Positions 15,552 to 25,187 of a stretch of 64,000 nt of DNA are shown piece after piece. The notes below the pieces were generated by a model. The model did not search any database and was not told where the DNA came from. It saw only the letters and a program-made list of their open reading frames with translations. Origin of the DNA: Aquirhabdus sp. GTDB lineage: Bacteria > Pseudomonadota > Gammaproteobacteria > Pseudomonadales > Moraxellaceae. The stretch covers positions 12,996-76,995 of the forward strand of contig JASLHI010000022.1 of the NCBI GenBank assembly GCA_030149815.1, in the 5' to 3' direction. Position 1 is the stretch's first letter. Every line of letters starts with the position of its first letter. The position numbers and the translations under genes are program-made.

Positions 15552-17387
15552 TTATTCCACGGTCACCGATTTTGCCAAATTACGAGGCTGATCAACATCA
15601 GTACCACGCAAAACCGCCACGTGATACGACAGCAATTGCACAGGAATACTGTACACAATCGGAGCGACTAAGCCAGCGATCTTCGGAATTGGCAGCACAT
15701 GGACGCGGTCTTCCGATTTGATTTCGCTATCGACATCTGCAAATACAAACAACTCGCCACCACGTGACAGCACTTCTTGCATATTGGATTTGAGCTTATC
15801 GAGCAATTCATCTTGCGCTGCCAAAACCACGATCGGCATGTCTTTATCAACCAACGCCAGCGGGCCGTGCTTCAGTTCGCCAGCTGCATAGCCTTCGGCA
15901 TGAATATAAGAAATTTCTTTCAGTTTCAATGCGCCTTCGAGCGCGATTGGATATTCGATACCACGACCGAGGAACAAGGCATGACGTTTTTCGATGAATG
16001 CATGTGACATTTTTTCAATTTGGCTATCCAGCGCAAGTGTTTCACTCACTGCGATTGGCACATGCCATAGCTGAGAAATGATTTCCGCAGATTTCTCTGG
16101 GGCTAAACTACGTTGCTCATGACCTACTTTGAGGACTAACAACATCAGTGCTGCCAATTGCGTGGTAAACGCTTTGGTTGATGCCACGCCGATTTCTGGA
16201 CCAGCTTGGGTTAGTAAGTGCAAATCAGTTTCACGAATCAGTGAAGATGTTTTGACGTTACACAGTGCCAAGGTTACGAGGTCATCATTCGCGCCTGCTT
16301 GTGCTTTGATATCGCGCAGTGCAGCCAAGGTATCCGCAGTTTCACCTGATTGAGAGATGCAAACGACCAACGTATTCGGCAAGACTACAGGTTCACGGTA
16401 GCGGAATTCACTGGCGATTTCGACTTGGCATGGCATTTTCAGTAGTTTTTCAAACCAATAGCGCGCGATCATGCCAGAGTGATAGCTCGTGCCACAGGCG
16501 ATGATTTGAACTTGCTTGATATTTGCCAGTTTCTTGGCATTTTCACCCAAGAAATCTTCATGCAGTGCGTTGTCGGTAATGCCAACAGACAAGGTGCGGG
16601 TCAGAGCATCAGTTTGCTCATAAATTTCTTTGAGCATGTAATGCTTGTAGCCGCCTTTATCGCTTGAACTATCGCTGGCATCAATTTCGTGTGAGGCACG
16701 AACGACAGGATGACCATTTTGATAAATCTCAATAGATTCACGGGTCAGACGGACGACGTCTTTTTCTTCCAAGTAAATAAAACGGTTGGTCACTGGTAAG
16801 AGCGCCATTTGGTCCGAAGAAATGAAGTTTTCACCAATCCCTAAACCAATGACGAGTGGTGAACCAGCACGTACTGCGATCAGTTCGTCAGCATTTTCGC
16901 TATTCACTACACCCAGCGCATATGCACCGTGCAACAGTGGAATGACAGATTGAACCGCAGAGAGTAATGTTGCATGGCTTTTCATCGCGCGATGAACTAA
17001 ATGTGCAACCACTTCGGTGTCGGTTTGTGAAGTAAAGATATAGCCTTCACTTTGTAATTCAGCTTTTAGAATCGCGTAATTTTCGATAATACCGTTGTGA
17101 ACGACAGCAATTGTACCTGAGGTATGAGGATGAGCATTTGCAACGGACGGTACGCCATGAGTAGCCCAACGAGTATGAGCAATCCCTAGCATTCCATGCA
17201 AATGATTTGCGTTAGCCGCAGCTTCAAGGACAGCGACTTTACCCACTTGTCGTTCACGGACTATTTCACCTTGATCGATCAAGGTCAGTCCAGCAGAATC
17301 GTAGCCACGATATTCCAGACGTTTGAGTCCTTCGATCAAAATAGGTGCGACATTGCGCTCCGCGATACCACCGACAATTCCACACAT
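15552..17387 (-). CDS. glmS: Glutamine-fructose-6-phosphate aminotransferase (isomerizing)
   Basis: 611 aa, the usual length. Makes glucosamine-6-phosphate for peptidoglycan and LPS. The N-terminal Ntn glutaminase starts MCGIVGG, with Cys as residue 2 becoming the nucleophile. Two SIS isomerase domains follow (CGTSYHSG, SQSGETADTLAAL, LGRGIEYPIALEGALKLKE). The start is set by the invariant MCGIVGG; an upstream in-frame extension to 17477 is rejected because it would bury the catalytic Cys. Follows glmU by 119 bp. Confidence 0.97.
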   Translation of the reverse strand: MCGIVGGIAERNVAPILIEGLKRLEYRGYDSAGLTLIDQGEIVRERQVGKVAVLEAAANANHLHGMLGIAHTRWATHGVPSVANAHPHTSGTIAVVHNGIIENYAILKAELQSEGYIFTSQTDTEVVAHLVHRAMKSHATLLSAVQSVIPLLHGAYALGVVNSENADELIAVRAGSPLVIGLGIGENFISSDQMALLPVTNRFIYLEEKDVVRLTRESIEIYQNGHPVVRASHEIDASDSSSDKGGYKHYMLKEIYEQTDALTRTLSVGITDNALHEDFLGENAKKLANIKQVQIIACGTSYHSGMIARYWFEKLLKMPCQVEIASEFRYREPVVLPNTLVVCISQSGETADTLAALRDIKAQAGANDDLVTLALCNVKTSSLIRETDLHLLTQAGPEIGVASTKAFTTQLAALMLLVLKVGHEQRSLAPEKSAEIISQLWHVPIAVSETLALDSQIEKMSHAFIEKRHALFLGRGIEYPIALEGALKLKEISYIHAEGYAAGELKHGPLALVDKDMPIVVLAAQDELLDKLKSNMQEVLSRGGELFVFADVDSEIKSEDRVHVLPIPKIAGLVAPIVYSIPVQLLSYHVAVLRGTDVDQPRNLAKSVTVE

Positions 17388-17506
17388 ATCGTTCTCATTC
17401 CTAACAAATTCCAGATTAATGCTCTGGCTTGGTTGATCTGACTTTGGTTTATTTGAATATGGGGTTAAGCTGCCCATTATTCTATGTCATCTTGATGTCA
17501 TAAGTC

Positions 17507-18883
17507 CTATGACTTTTTGACTGGTCGTTTGTAGTTGCTAATATTTCGTTGCTGGCCACGCGCTACAGCGAGAGAGCCCGCAGGAACGTCCGTAGTCACC
17601 ACTGAACCTGCGCCAACCGTCGCTTGATCACCAATACTGACCGGTGCAACCAGTGAGCTATTAGAGCCGATAAAGGCTTGTGAGCCAATCACCGTTTGGT
17701 GTTTATTTGCACCATCATAATTACAGGTAATTGTGCCAGCACCGATGTTACTGCTTGAGCCAATCAGTGCATCGCCAATATAGGATAGATGGTTGGCTTT
17801 GCTACCGTCGCCGACGCGGCTATTTTTGACTTCGACAAAGTTGCCGATATGTACGTCATCCGCAAGCACAGTACCTGGGCGTAATCGTGCAAATGGTCCG
17901 ATGAACGCATTTGAACCGATGGTGACATCGTCGATGATGCTGTATGGTAGAATTTTTGTGCCACTGCTGATTTTAGCATTTTTTAAATGACAACCTGCGC
18001 CCACAGTGACGCCATCTCCCAGATAGCAATCGCCTTCAATGATGACATTGACGTCAATTTGCACATCTTGCCCAACCGATAAATGCCCGCGCAAATCAAA
18101 ACGTGCAGGATCAAGCAAGGTCACCCCTGCTTTCATCAAATCAATTGCTTGGTGGCGCTGCCATTGGCGTTCTAATGCAGACAGTTGCAGGCGATCATTG
18201 ACTCCTTCAACTTCAAAGGCGTAGGTCGGTTGGATACTACCGATACTGACGCCGTCTTTTGCTGCCATCGCCACGATGTCGGTTAAATAATATTCACCTT
18301 GAGCATTGTCATTGGATAAGTTCGGTAACCAACGATGCAAGAGCGCGTTATCGATGGCATAAATTCCAGTGTTGACTTCGGTAATGGCGCGTTCTTTTTC
18401 GCTGGCATCTTTCTGTTCAACGATACGCGTGATCTGATTTTTGCTATTACGGACAATCCGGCCATATCCAGTTGGGTTTTCAAGATCTAGCGTGATCATT
18501 GCTAAACCGCCATTTGCAGCATCTAAAAGACGGCGTAAGGTATCTGCACGAACGAGCGGTACGTCACCGTATAGAATGAGGCTTTTACCTGTTTCAGGTA
18601 AGACAGGCAGCGTGACTTGCACAGCATGTCCTGTGCCTTTTTGTTCAGCTTGTTCAACCCATTCAATGGTTTGCTGTGCATGAGTTGGACAATTAAATGC
18701 AGATTTAACAATATCACCGCCATGACCGTAGACGGTAATGACGCGATCAGCTTCAATTCGAGCAGTTTGTGCCAGTACGTGGCCCAGCAAGGGTTTGCCA
18801 GCAAGCGGCTGTAATACTTTGGGTAGGCGCGAGTTCATCCGTGTCCCTTTGCCTGCTGCTAAAATAATGACACTGAGCGTCAT
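17507..18883 (-). CDS. glmU: Bifunctional UDP-GlcNAc pyrophosphorylase / glucosamine-1-P acetyltransferase
   Basis: 458 aa. Converts glucosamine-1-phosphate to UDP-GlcNAc. The N-terminal nucleotidyltransferase domain begins VIILAAGKGTRMNSRLPKVL. The C-terminal left-handed beta-helix hexapeptide acetyltransferase has GPFARLRPG, NFVEVKNS and TCNYDGANKH. Upstream of glmS on the same strand; together they supply the cell-wall amino sugar precursor. Confidence 0.97.
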   Translation of the reverse strand: MTLSVIILAAGKGTRMNSRLPKVLQPLAGKPLLGHVLAQTARIEADRVITVYGHGGDIVKSAFNCPTHAQQTIEWVEQAEQKGTGHAVQVTLPVLPETGKSLILYGDVPLVRADTLRRLLDAANGGLAMITLDLENPTGYGRIVRNSKNQITRIVEQKDASEKERAITEVNTGIYAIDNALLHRWLPNLSNDNAQGEYYLTDIVAMAAKDGVSIGSIQPTYAFEVEGVNDRLQLSALERQWQRHQAIDLMKAGVTLLDPARFDLRGHLSVGQDVQIDVNVIIEGDCYLGDGVTVGAGCHLKNAKISSGTKILPYSIIDDVTIGSNAFIGPFARLRPGTVLADDVHIGNFVEVKNSRVGDGSKANHLSYIGDALIGSSSNIGAGTITCNYDGANKHQTVIGSQAFIGSNSSLVAPVSIGDQATVGAGSVVTTDVPAGSLAVARGQQRNISNYKRPVKKS

Positions 18884-18978
18884 ATGGTTTTCTCCAGTGT
18901 TTTCTCAATCATTTCTGAACCAGCGGATTGCTGATCAATTCAGTTGTGGATCGTATGCTAGATTGTGCATGAACATGA

Positions 18979-19545
18979 CTAAATCAAGAGCAAATAACCC
19001 CACATTGCGAGCGCGGCAATGAGTCCAGCTAAAATATCGTCGAACATAATACCAAAACCGCCATGCACACTGCGATCAAAATAACGAATAGGCCACGGTT
19101 TCCAGATATCAAACAGACGAAATAGTGCAAATGCGATCAAGAGATTGAATAAAGTCATACTATTTAAGATACTGAGGTGACCCAAAGCCAGCATTGGCAT
19201 GAGCACCATCGATTGCCCCACAAACTCATCCCAGACGATCCGTCCATCATCATGAACACCCATCAATTGCGCTGTTCTACCGCAAACGGGAATCCCAATA
19301 ATCGCGGCAATACCAATAATCCAGAGAGAAGGTTGCAGACCTAAACACATCCACAGCGGTGCAAAGAACAACACAGCAAATGATCCCGCAGTCCCAGGCG
19401 CTTTCGGTGATAAACCTGAACCTAGACCGACGCCCAGAAACCAGCACAATTGATCCAGTATATTCATATTTTTAAATGGAATTTCGGCAGTACCTGTGCT
19501 GATGTTCTTTTTCGAGGTCGGTGTGTCAGTGGATAGGTCAGTCAA
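18979..19545 (-). CDS. pgpA: Phosphatidylglycerophosphatase A
   Basis: 188-aa inner-membrane enzyme removing the phosphate of phosphatidylglycerophosphate. It carries the family signature GSGLSPKAPGTAGS, DDGRIVWDEFVGQ and DRSVHGGFGIMFDDILAG, with several hydrophobic segments. Its start overlaps the end of thiL by 8 bp, the usual thiL-pgpA arrangement, so the two are translationally linked. Confidence 0.95.
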   Translation of the reverse strand: MTDLSTDTPTSKKNISTGTAEIPFKNMNILDQLCWFLGVGLGSGLSPKAPGTAGSFAVLFFAPLWMCLGLQPSLWIIGIAAIIGIPVCGRTAQLMGVHDDGRIVWDEFVGQSMVLMPMLALGHLSILNSMTLFNLLIAFALFRLFDIWKPWPIRYFDRSVHGGFGIMFDDILAGLIAALAMWGYLLLI

Positions 19546-20506
19546 AGTGCTTAAATCCTTTGAGATTTAGGTGAAAAGGTTGATTGTGGTGCAAAACAGT
19601 TAATCGTTCGGTATCTGGCATGTGTTGTACAATCTCACCAATCACAGTCAGAGACAAACCTTGCTGATCTTGCTGCCAAACTTGCTCAAGGTTAGCAAAC
19701 TTCTGTGGAGAAATGGTGAAGCATAGTTCGTAGTCATCGCCACCACAGAGCGCAAGTCCTGCGCGTTGCTCAAGATCTAATGCTGTGAGCGTCTGTGATA
19801 ACGGTAGTTTCTCCACATCAATTCGACCCGCAACATCGCTTGCGGTGAGAATATGCCCTAGATCTTGAGCTAAGCCGTCAGAAATATCGAGCATTGCTGA
19901 CGCATAACCCCGCAGTGCGATACCGAGTGCAAGACGTGGCGTAGGGCGATCTAAGCGAGATTTTAAGGCTTGATTAAGATCTTGATCTTGTCGGTGCCTA
20001 AGCGCATACGCTGCGTCGCCAATCGTATTAGATACGACAATCAGGTCGCCAATTTGTGCACCACTACGAACGATTGCTTGCCCTGTGGGTACCCAGCCGA
20101 GTGCGGTTACCGTGAGACTCAGTGTTGCCCCACGTGTGGTATCGCCGCCAATCAAAGAGACATTGGCATCATCGCATAACGCAAAGATTCCTTGAGCCAA
20201 TTGTTCCAAGAAATCGGAATCAGCTTTGGGGAGAGTTAGGGCGAGCAAAATACTATGCGCCGTCGCACCCATCGCAGCAAGATCGGAAAGATTTACTGCG
20301 ACAGCTTTCCAGCCGATGGAATAAGCATCTGTTTCTATAGGAAAATGACGACCTGCAATCAGCGTATCGGTACTGATGACCAATTCGTGATGGGCAGGCG
20401 GGGCGAGGAGTGCGGCATCGTCGCCAATGCCGAGGTTTATGCCTATAGATGAATTTTGCGGTGATTTTCGTTGAAAGAACTGTTGAATCAGCGAAAACTC
20501 ATCCAT
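19538..20506 (-). CDS. thiL: Thiamine-monophosphate kinase
   Basis: 322 aa. Phosphorylates thiamine monophosphate to thiamine diphosphate. The N-terminal IGDDAALL, STDTLIAGRHF, LSDLAAMGA and GGDTTRG segments and the C-terminal DISDGLAQDLGHI are characteristic of the AIR-synthase-like kinase fold. Nine bp after nusB and overlapping pgpA, inside the rib-nusB-thiL-pgpA operon. Confidence 0.96.
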   Translation of the reverse strand: MDEFSLIQQFFQRKSPQNSSIGINLGIGDDAALLAPPAHHELVISTDTLIAGRHFPIETDAYSIGWKAVAVNLSDLAAMGATAHSILLALTLPKADSDFLEQLAQGIFALCDDANVSLIGGDTTRGATLSLTVTALGWVPTGQAIVRSGAQIGDLIVVSNTIGDAAYALRHRQDQDLNQALKSRLDRPTPRLALGIALRGYASAMLDISDGLAQDLGHILTASDVAGRIDVEKLPLSQTLTALDLEQRAGLALCGGDDYELCFTISPQKFANLEQVWQQDQQGLSLTVIGEIVQHMPDTERLTVLHHNQPFHLNLKGFKHFD

Positions 20507-20515
20507 GGTGAATGA

Positions 20516-21055
20516 TCAGTTTGAGTCAGTTTCGTTTGAATCAGTTTCGTTCTGATCAACTGCATCAGACTCTTTAGCTGCTTTGCGTGCAGCACGTCCA
20601 GCAGTGAACTCTTCTGGGCGTAGTTGGCGAGCGAGTTTGTCGAGGACACCATTGACATATTTATGACTATCAGTTGCACCGAAATGCTTTGCCAATTCAA
20701 TGCCTTCATCAATGACGATAGCATACGGAACTTCCAAGCGATTGCGCATCTCATACACGCCGAGCAGCAGAATTGCACGCTCGACGACGTTCAATGCATC
20801 AAGCTCACGATCAATCGCAGGATCTAAAATTTCATCTAACGATTCGTTGTCAGCAATCGTTTGAGTCAACAATTCGTGGTAATAGACCACATCGGTCTTG
20901 TTCATGTGGTTTTCAGCACGAGTACGTGCCTCAATCTCATGCACAGGATTATTGGTCAAGAGCCACTCATAGATACCTTGCATGGCAAAGCGACGTGCTT
21001 TGCGCTTGGCGGCGAAGGAAGTTGGGTTTTTTATTCCCGTCGGTTGCAGTGCCAT
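20516..21055 (-). CDS. nusB: Transcription antitermination protein NusB
   Basis: 179 aa. An RNA-binding helical protein acting with NusE/S10 in rRNA antitermination. It has RRFAMQGIYEWLLT, NVVERAILLLGVYEM and VIDEGIELAKHFGATDSHKYVNGVLDKLA. A low-complexity acidic tail (repeated ETDSN) extends beyond the normal C-terminus. Lies 4 bp after ribH. Confidence 0.95.
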   Translation of the reverse strand: MALQPTGIKNPTSFAAKRKARRFAMQGIYEWLLTNNPVHEIEARTRAENHMNKTDVVYYHELLTQTIADNESLDEILDPAIDRELDALNVVERAILLLGVYEMRNRLEVPYAIVIDEGIELAKHFGATDSHKYVNGVLDKLARQLRPEEFTAGRAARKAAKESDAVDQNETDSNETDSN

Positions 21056-21059
21056 TCCC

Positions 21060-21530
21060 TTAAATCGCCTTCAGCAAGTTAACCATTTCAATCGCGGTCA
21101 ACGCGGCATCAGCGCCTTTGTTGCCTGCTTTTGTACCCGCACGTTCAATTGATTGTTCGATGCTGTCGGTTGTCAACACGCCGAAAATCACAGGTAGGTT
21201 GTATTCCAGACCAATTACACCTAAGCCTTTTGCGCTTTCACCTGCCACAAAATCAAAATGCGGTGTACCGCCACGGATCACTGCGCCTAAAGCGATGATG
21301 GCATCATATTTGCCACTTGCTGCAAGTTTTTTGGCAACTAAAGGCAATTCCCATGCGCCAGGTGCACGAACGATGGTGACGTTTTTGTCTTCAACGCCAT
21401 GACGTTTCAGGGTGTCTAACGCGCCTTCAAGTAATGCTTCGACGATAAAGCTATTGAAACGTCCAACGAGTACTGCGTATTTGCCTTCATTACCTTGGTG
21501 CAGTTGGCCTTCAATGACTTGAATGGTCAT
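21060..21530 (-). CDS. ribH: 6,7-dimethyl-8-ribityllumazine synthase
   Basis: 156 aa; penultimate enzyme of riboflavin synthesis. Conserved segments are GRFNSFIVEALLEGA, VRAPGAWELPLVAKKLA, ALGAVIRGGTPHFDFVAGE and FGVLTTDSIEQSIERAGTKAGNKGADAA (His of the active site is in TPHFDFV). Between ribBA and nusB on the minus strand. Confidence 0.97.
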   Translation of the reverse strand: MTIQVIEGQLHQGNEGKYAVLVGRFNSFIVEALLEGALDTLKRHGVEDKNVTIVRAPGAWELPLVAKKLAASGKYDAIIALGAVIRGGTPHFDFVAGESAKGLGVIGLEYNLPVIFGVLTTDSIEQSIERAGTKAGNKGADAALTAIEMVNLLKAI

Positions 21531-21590
21531 GGTGTGTTTCCTTTGATCAATTGAACAATATTTAAAAAATATGGTGTTAAGTTTAACCGT

Positions 21591-22715
21591 TTATGCCTTA
21601 GCCGTTGCACCATTTGGTAGAACGTAGTCAACAATTTCTAAGCCGAAGCCAGAAAGACCGTTAAATCGAATTGGCGAACTGAGTAAGCGCATTTGTTTAA
21701 CACCTAGATCACGCAGAATTTGTGCCCCTACACCGATTGAACGGTAGTGCGCGGATGACACTGCTGGGGTAGGTTGATCTAGTGTATCGAGTGCCGTGCC
21801 GAAATCCACTGTTTCGCCCTGACTAATCCAGACTAGCGCACCACGCTCGCTTTCAGCAATCGCTTTCAGCGCAGCATCGACTGACCAAGCGGGCTTGCCT
21901 TTGCAATGAGCTTGAAGTAAGTCGCGTAAAGGGTTTAGACCATGAACACGAACGGTTGTCACACCTTGCTTTGGATTACCTTTAACCAATGCAATATGCG
22001 TATCCGAGCTACCGTGTTCTTTGTAACGATGTAGGGTAAATTCGCCATGTGCGGTACTAAACGGTTGCGTGCTGACGCGTTCAACGGTTTGTTCATTCAG
22101 CATACGATATTGAATCAAATCAGCAATTGTACCCATCTTAATGCCATGTTTCGCGGCAAAAATCTCAAGATCTGGGCGACGTGCCATTTCACCGTCTTCA
22201 TTGATAATTTCACAAATCACCGAGGCTGGCTCTAATCCAGCAAGACGTGATAAGTCACAGCCTGCTTCGGTATGTCCTGCACGGTGGAGTACGCCACCAG
22301 GTTGCGCCATGAGCGGGAAAATATGCCCTGGTTGTACGATGTCGGCAGGTTTTGCCATCGGCGCAACGGCTGCTTGCACAGTGCGGGCACGTTCCGCTGC
22401 GGAAATACCTGTGGTGACGCCGTGAGCAGCTTCGATGGATAAAGTAAAGTTGGTGCCATGTGAGGCGCCATTGCGTTCAACCATCAGCGGTAAATTTAAC
22501 TGCGCACAACGCTCACGTGAAAGAGTCAAACAGACCAATCCGCGAGCATGGGTAATCATGAAGTTAATATCTTCAGGGCGGACATGTGTTGCCGCCATCA
22601 CTAAATCGCCTTCGTTTTCGCGGTCTTCATCATCCATCAAGATGACCATGCGACCCGCACGAATGTCAGCAATCAACTCTTCTACTGTATTCAGTTTGAT
22701 GGAATTTGATGTCAT
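21591..22715 (-). CDS. ribB: 3,4-dihydroxy-2-butanone-4-phosphate synthase with degenerate GTP cyclohydrolase II domain
   Basis: 374 aa. The N-terminal ~200 residues are an intact DHBP synthase (MDDEDRENEGDLV, THARGLVCLTLS, HTEAGCDLSRLAG). The C-terminal part has a RibA-like fold, but I see no zinc-binding Cys cluster, so the cyclohydrolase activity is probably lost. This RibBX-like form is known from several proteobacteria, and a separate ribA would be needed elsewhere. First gene of the rib-nusB-thiL-pgpA cluster. No FMN riboswitch is visible in its upstream region. Confidence 0.92.
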   Translation of the reverse strand: MTSNSIKLNTVEELIADIRAGRMVILMDDEDRENEGDLVMAATHVRPEDINFMITHARGLVCLTLSRERCAQLNLPLMVERNGASHGTNFTLSIEAAHGVTTGISAAERARTVQAAVAPMAKPADIVQPGHIFPLMAQPGGVLHRAGHTEAGCDLSRLAGLEPASVICEIINEDGEMARRPDLEIFAAKHGIKMGTIADLIQYRMLNEQTVERVSTQPFSTAHGEFTLHRYKEHGSSDTHIALVKGNPKQGVTTVRVHGLNPLRDLLQAHCKGKPAWSVDAALKAIAESERGALVWISQGETVDFGTALDTLDQPTPAVSSAHYRSIGVGAQILRDLGVKQMRLLSSPIRFNGLSGFGLEIVDYVLPNGATAKA

Positions 22716-23043
22716 GTAAAAGACCTTATGGCGATATGCGTCACGATGTGTGTCATGGCGAGGCTGGATATTTAAGGAGGCTATTCTAGCTGATTTTTAA
22801 GCGTTTTGATGTTTTTTGTATACCAAAACTGATGACCCCACAGATTTTTAATTCATGATGAGTATGGTCTAATTTAATATATATTATTGAATGTGCTCGA
22901 TAATTATAGTTGTATCTGATGGTCATAGAACTGTTGCATAATTAGTTATAAGATGGATGCAATCCTTTACGATATGCATCTCTGAGCAATTTTTCTAATA
23001 TCTAGATTTTAAACGTCAATATTGCTAATTCTGTGTGATGATC
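22716..23043. other. 328-bp intergenic region, divergent
   Basis: AT-rich spacer between ribB (minus) and the DUF2844 gene (plus). I searched it for an FMN riboswitch, a tRNA and strong palindromes and see none. Confidence 0.5.
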
Positions 23044-23508
23044 ATGAATAAAAAAATATTTTTACTTTTGAGTGTTCTGGTTGGATTGCCGATCTATGCG
23101 TTTGCAGGACTTGGTGGTGCTGTTGATTCATTCAAGAACGATTCGACCCCAGCAGTGGTATTGCGCCACTCTGCGACAACTATGGCGTCAAACCCAGCGG
23201 CTATGAGCTATTCGACTCAACAAATGCACGATGATGCAGGGAATTTGATCACGGAATACGTGTCGACCAATGGCGTTGTCTTTGCGCTGACTTGGCGTGG
23301 ATTATTTAAACCTGATTTGCATCAACTGCTGGGCAATTATTTTCAAACTTATCTTACTGTAGAGGGTGGCTCGTCTAGGCGTCAAGCACAGGTTGTTGAT
23401 CAAGATTCCGTGGTCGTGGTGTCGGAAGGACGATTGCGTAATTTTCATGGCAAGGCCTATATCCCAGCGTTAGTTCCGAATGGCTTTTCTTTGGATGATT
23501 TGAAATGA
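23044..23508 (+). CDS. DUF2844 family secreted protein
   Basis: 154-aa protein with a signal peptide (MNKKIFLLLSVLVGLPIYAFA). The mature part fits the DUF2844 pattern (LITEYVSTNGVVFALTWRG, GNYFQTYL, RRQAQVVDQDSVVVVSEG). Its function is unknown. The stop overlaps the ATG of the DUF3443 gene by 4 bases; DUF2844 and DUF3443 genes are habitual neighbours, so the two products probably work together in the envelope. ATG 23044 gives a standard signal peptide; ATG 23038 and GTG 23035 are alternatives. Confidence 0.8.
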   Translation: MNKKIFLLLSVLVGLPIYAFAGLGGAVDSFKNDSTPAVVLRHSATTMASNPAAMSYSTQQMHDDAGNLITEYVSTNGVVFALTWRGLFKPDLHQLLGNYFQTYLTVEGGSSRRQAQVVDQDSVVVVSEGRLRNFHGKAYIPALVPNGFSLDDLK

Positions 23509-24854
23509 AGCAGAAGATTGCGATATCAAAGATGAGCGTACTCCCTACAATTCTTGGTTTCACTTTGCTTGGGTTAGTTGGTTGCGGAGGTGGAGGGGGA
23601 AGTCAATCACAAACTGTTAACAATCCAACAGCAACCATACCAACGACACCAGTGCAATCAGCTCCGACTACTTCTATCGCGGCGGCGGCTAATGTTGCAA
23701 ATTTGACGATAGATGCAGGTCCTGCAGCAGTAACTCCTCCGAATACCCAGCCGACTATTGCAAATCTCCTGTATGCGACAGTGACTATTTGCGTGCCAGG
23801 AACCCAAACTTGCACATCGATTGATCATGTTCTTGTGGACACAGGTTCAACAGGGTTGCGAATATTTGCTTCTGCATTGCCGTCAAATTTCACATTGCCA
23901 CAACGCGTTGATATAAATAACAATCCATTAGCTGAGTGCATTCAGTTTGTTGATGGCTACAGTTGGGGACCGCTACAAACTGCTGATTTAAAGATGAGTG
24001 GAGAGACAGCAAATTCATTACCGATTCAAGTGATTGGCAGTTCGAGTTTAAGCACGGTGCCGAGTGCTTGCTCAAATACAGGAGCTCCGCGTAATACGGT
24101 ACAAAGTTTTGCTGCAAATGGGATTTTGGGCGTCGGAAATGGTGCGCAAGATTGCGGGAAAGGATGTACTGCGACCAATGCGGATGGTACTGCACAGAAT
24201 AATTTGTACTACAGTTGCCCGACACCACAGTCTTGTGTCGCCACCACAGTACCCCTGAATGCCCAAGTACAGAATCCGATAGTATTATTTGCTTTCGATA
24301 ATAATGGTTCGTCGATTGTGTTGCCGACCGTTCCAAGCTCCGGTGCGCTATCGGTCAATGGCTATCTCATTTTTGGTATTGGAACGCAGAGTAATAATGG
24401 ATTAGGGAATGCTAGTGTTTTAACAGTCGATTCACCCGCTTTTGAACTAACAACACAGTATGGTGGTGCAAGCTATACGGAGAGCTATATCGATAGTGGA
24501 ACGAACTTTTATGCTGTTCCAAATTCCAATAATGCGATTACGGTCTGTAGTGGCAATGCGTCGAGCTTCTTTTGCCCAGCATCAACATTAAACTTATCTG
24601 CAACGCTAGTGGGTCGTAATGCGGTATCTTCAACAACGTCTTTTAGCATCGCAAATGCCATCAATTTGTTTAATCAGAATGCCTATAACACGGCTTTTAG
24701 TAACCTTGGTGGGCCAAGTGGTAGTGCAACGAGTCGTACGACGAATACTTTTGCGTGGGGTTCTCCATTTTTCTTTGGTAAAACAGTGTATACCGCGATT
24801 GAAGGAAAAGTGACACCGAGTAGCACACCCACGCCATATGTGGCATTCTTCTAA
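23505..24854 (+). CDS. DUF3443 family lipoprotein with pepsin-like motifs
   Basis: 449 aa. The signal peptide ends in lipobox LVGC followed by a Gly run, so it is lipid-anchored. A Thr/Pro/Ala-rich linker leads to a large Cys-containing beta-rich domain matching DUF3443. Two motifs stand out: VLVDTGSTGLR near residue 108 and YIDSGTNFY near residue 328. They have the look and two-lobe spacing of the catalytic DTG/DSG pair of pepsin-family aspartic proteases. Cotranslated with the DUF2844 gene. Proteolytic activity is inference; the family has no established function that I know of. Confidence 0.82.
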   Translation: MKQKIAISKMSVLPTILGFTLLGLVGCGGGGGSQSQTVNNPTATIPTTPVQSAPTTSIAAAANVANLTIDAGPAAVTPPNTQPTIANLLYATVTICVPGTQTCTSIDHVLVDTGSTGLRIFASALPSNFTLPQRVDINNNPLAECIQFVDGYSWGPLQTADLKMSGETANSLPIQVIGSSSLSTVPSACSNTGAPRNTVQSFAANGILGVGNGAQDCGKGCTATNADGTAQNNLYYSCPTPQSCVATTVPLNAQVQNPIVLFAFDNNGSSIVLPTVPSSGALSVNGYLIFGIGTQSNNGLGNASVLTVDSPAFELTTQYGGASYTESYIDSGTNFYAVPNSNNAITVCSGNASSFFCPASTLNLSATLVGRNAVSSTTSFSIANAINLFNQNAYNTAFSNLGGPSGSATSRTTNTFAWGSPFFFGKTVYTAIEGKVTPSSTPTPYVAFF

Positions 24855-24888
24855 TGTCGCTAAAATAAAGTAATTAAGGAGAGAATCA

Positions 24889-25137
24889 ATGAACTACGGA
24901 ATACGTATTTTTGCAGTGTCTGGTGTGATCGCTGTTTTGGGTTTGGGGATGATTGCGTGTACCAAGCAAGAGCCACCTAAGCCAATCGTGAGTGATGCAG
25001 GTCGTCCAGAAACACGAAGTGTCGAGGCAGCAAATGCCATTGGCTACAATGGTACTGCGATGCGCCAAAAACTCGATAAAGCCTTGGATGCTAATGACGC
25101 ACAGACAAAAAAAATGGATCAAGCTGCAAATCAGTAG
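24889..25137 (+). CDS. Small lipoprotein
   Basis: 82 aa. The signal peptide has lipobox GMIAC, and the mature ~57-residue hydrophilic domain is predicted helical (RQKLDKALDANDAQTKKMDQ). AAGGAGAG lies just before the ATG, a strong ribosome binding site. No further family recognised. It follows the DUF3443 gene by 34 bp and could be part of the same transcript. Confidence 0.75.
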   Translation: MNYGIRIFAVSGVIAVLGLGMIACTKQEPPKPIVSDAGRPETRSVEAANAIGYNGTAMRQKLDKALDANDAQTKKMDQAANQ

Positions 25138-25152
25138 AAATCGAATCCTTAC

Positions 25153-25181
25153 TGTAGCGCAACTGGTGTAGTTGTCCTACA
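25153..25181. terminator. Hairpin between convergent genes
   Basis: TGTAG..CAACT pairs with AGTTG..CTACA around a 5-base loop (a 2x2 internal mismatch). No T tract follows, so termination is uncertain. Confidence 0.35.
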
Positions 25182-25187
25182 TGTGAT

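Noticed and set aside
22716..22960. Possible FMN riboswitch upstream of ribB
   Set aside because: None of the conserved RFN-element blocks is visible on the minus strand.
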